Source: Eubacterium sp. (GTDB taxonomy: Bacteria; Bacillota; Clostridia; Lachnospirales; Lachnospiraceae). Taken from it: a DNA stretch of 7,671 bases. The translations under genes were made by a program, and so were the position numbers. Positions 6,976-7,671 of this stretch are shown piece after piece. The notes below the pieces were generated by a model that saw only the letters and a program-made list of their open reading frames with translations, made no database searches and had not been told where the DNA came from. Numbering within the stretch: position 1 is the stretch's first letter; each line of letters starts with the position of its first letter. The stretch lies in the NCBI GenBank assembly GCA_022776205.1, contig JALFIK010000196.1:1-7671 (forward strand), given 5' to 3'.

Positions 6976-7016
6976 AAAAAAAACATGGATAACGTATTTA
7001 CATTCCGTTATCCATG
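6976..7016 (-). terminator. nrdR terminator
   Basis: On the minus strand a perfect 11-bp stem CATGGATAACG / CGTTATCCATG (7006-7016 with 6984-6994), an 11-nt loop and then eight T (6976-6983). It starts 17 bp after the nrdR stop and separates nrdR from the comM operon. Confidence 0.93.
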
Positions 7017-7033
7017 CGACAGCTTCTCCAAGT

Positions 7034-7501
7034 CTATTCTTTATCCTCCCCTGGATCTAGCATCTTCTTCAATTCGTTCATAAAAGTTTCCACATCTTTA
7101 AACTCCCGGTACACCGATGCAAAACGAACGTAAGCAACCTGCTCCAGAGATTTCAGATGTTTCATAACAATTTCCCCAATCTGTTTACTCTCGATTTCTT
7201 TATATTCCAGATTAAAGAGTTCATTCTCAATTTTATCAACCATCTTTTCGATCTCTTCAACCGAAACAGGTCTCTTATGGCAGGCACGCAATATCCCCGA
7301 CATCATCTTGCTCCGATCATACGGCTCTCTCGTCCGGTCCTTCTTAATTACAGTAAGGGGCATGATCTCAACTCGCTCATAAGTTGTAAACCTCTTCCCA
7401 CATTCATCACATAATCTCCTACGACGAATAGACGCATTATCATCTGCCGGCCTTGAATCAATTACCCGGGTATTATCCATTCCACAAAAAGGACATTTCA
7501 T
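7034..7501 (-). CDS. nrdR: NrdR, repressor of ribonucleotide reductase genes
   Basis: A complete NrdR of 155 residues (family usually 150-160). It senses ATP/dATP and represses nrd operons when dATP is high. An N-terminal zinc ribbon (C3, C6, C31, C34; MKCPFCGMDN and CDECGKRFTTYE) binds DNA. An ATP-cone (about 48-138) includes VIKKDRTREPYDRSKM near its start and QVAYVRFASVYREF near its end. The ATG at 7499-7501 has GGAGG at 7509-7513, 7 nt upstream. It has its own promoter and a strong terminator, so it is probably a single-gene unit. No nrd gene lies in the window, so it acts on targets elsewhere. Confidence 0.97.
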   Translation of the reverse strand: MKCPFCGMDNTRVIDSRPADDNASIRRRRLCDECGKRFTTYERVEIMPLTVIKKDRTREPYDRSKMMSGILRACHKRPVSVEEIEKMVDKIENELFNLEYKEIESKQIGEIVMKHLKSLEQVAYVRFASVYREFKDVETFMNELKKMLDPGEDKE

Positions 7502-7550
7502 ATTCTTTCCTCCAGTTTCTGTCTGTTTCCGTGTCCATATTCTGTGGATT

Positions 7551-7578
7551 ATTATATCAGAAAATAAAATTTTGTAAA
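7551..7578 (-). promoter_or_regulatory. nrdR promoter
   Basis: On the minus strand, -35 TTTACA (7573-7578; 5 of 6), 16-bp spacer, -10 TATAAT (7551-7556; perfect) with an extended TGA before it. The predicted start near 7544 gives a leader of about 43 nt. This is the best promoter in the window by match to consensus. Confidence 0.75.
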
Positions 7579-7601
7579 TGTTTTAAAATAATTTTCCTTT
7601 T

Positions 7602-7671
7602 TTACTGGAAAAGACATTTTTTTTCGTCAATGTCTACAAGAATGATATCCACTCCAACACGTACCACAGCC
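7602..7671 (-). CDS. C-terminal fragment of a YlmC/YmxH-family PRC-barrel protein
   Basis: Only the last 22 codons are in the window, ending in TAA at 7602-7604; the rest lies beyond the right edge. The visible tail includes RVGVDIILVDID, which matches the closing strand of YlmC/YmxH PRC-barrel proteins (typically KIGxDxILV). In Clostridia such a gene commonly sits between the sporulation sigma factor sigG and nrdR, which fits its place here. The role of the family in sporulation is poorly defined. With so little sequence the call rests mostly on position plus the motif. No clear terminator follows before the nrdR promoter. Confidence 0.6.
   Translation of the reverse strand, partial: AVVRVGVDIILVDIDEKKCLFQ

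Noticed and set aside
7530..7548. NrdR box in the nrdR leader
   Set aside because: The left half resembles the consensus but the right half does not, and no second copy lies at the usual spacing.
7549..7565. CodY box near the nrdR promoter (CAGAAAAT core)
   Set aside because: About five mismatches to the 15-bp consensus; too weak in AT-rich DNA.

Overview
The window reads as chromosomal DNA of a low-GC, spore-forming member of the Clostridia, most likely a Lachnospiraceae relative. This rests on the gene order (YlmC/YmxH-type protein, nrdR, comM, dprA, topA, codY), on strong GGAGG ribosome binding sites, on AT-rich promoters with extended -10 elements, and on a canonical CodY. This placement is by memory of family and gene order, not by a database search. 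All recognised genes lie on the minus strand, so transcription runs from high to low coordinates.

Layout in transcription order: the last 22 codons of a YlmC/YmxH-family PRC-barrel protein (7602-7671, cut by the window edge); an extended -10 promoter and nrdR (7034-7501), closed by a strong terminator (6976-7016); a 255-bp spacer holding a perfect 34-bp AT-rich palindrome (6867-6900) just upstream of a promoter; comM (GTG start, 5246-6778) and dprA (4139-5230), 15 bp apart and surely one operon; a 126-bp spacer with a candidate promoter; topA (1904-4012), whose stop codon sits in the loop of its own terminator hairpin; a 184-bp spacer with the codY promoter, a 12-bp inverted repeat and a 3-mismatch CodY box; codY (949-1719 with the start corrected by its ribosome binding site); a 78-bp junction with what may be the 3' end of a lost gene; and a DUF262 (GmrS-like) gene that runs off the left edge (1-870).

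Functionally the window joins nucleotide supply control (NrdR on ribonucleotide reductase genes), DNA uptake and recombination (ComM, DprA), DNA supercoiling (TopA) and nutrient sensing (CodY, which reads branched-chain amino acids and GTP). These are conserved core genes. The accessory-looking part is the left end: a DUF262 gene, a family found in modification-dependent restriction and other phage defence, inserted directly behind codY with no visible terminator or promoter of its own. It may therefore be transcribed from the CodY-controlled codY promoter. I saw no tRNA, rRNA, CRISPR array, insertion sequence or riboswitch.
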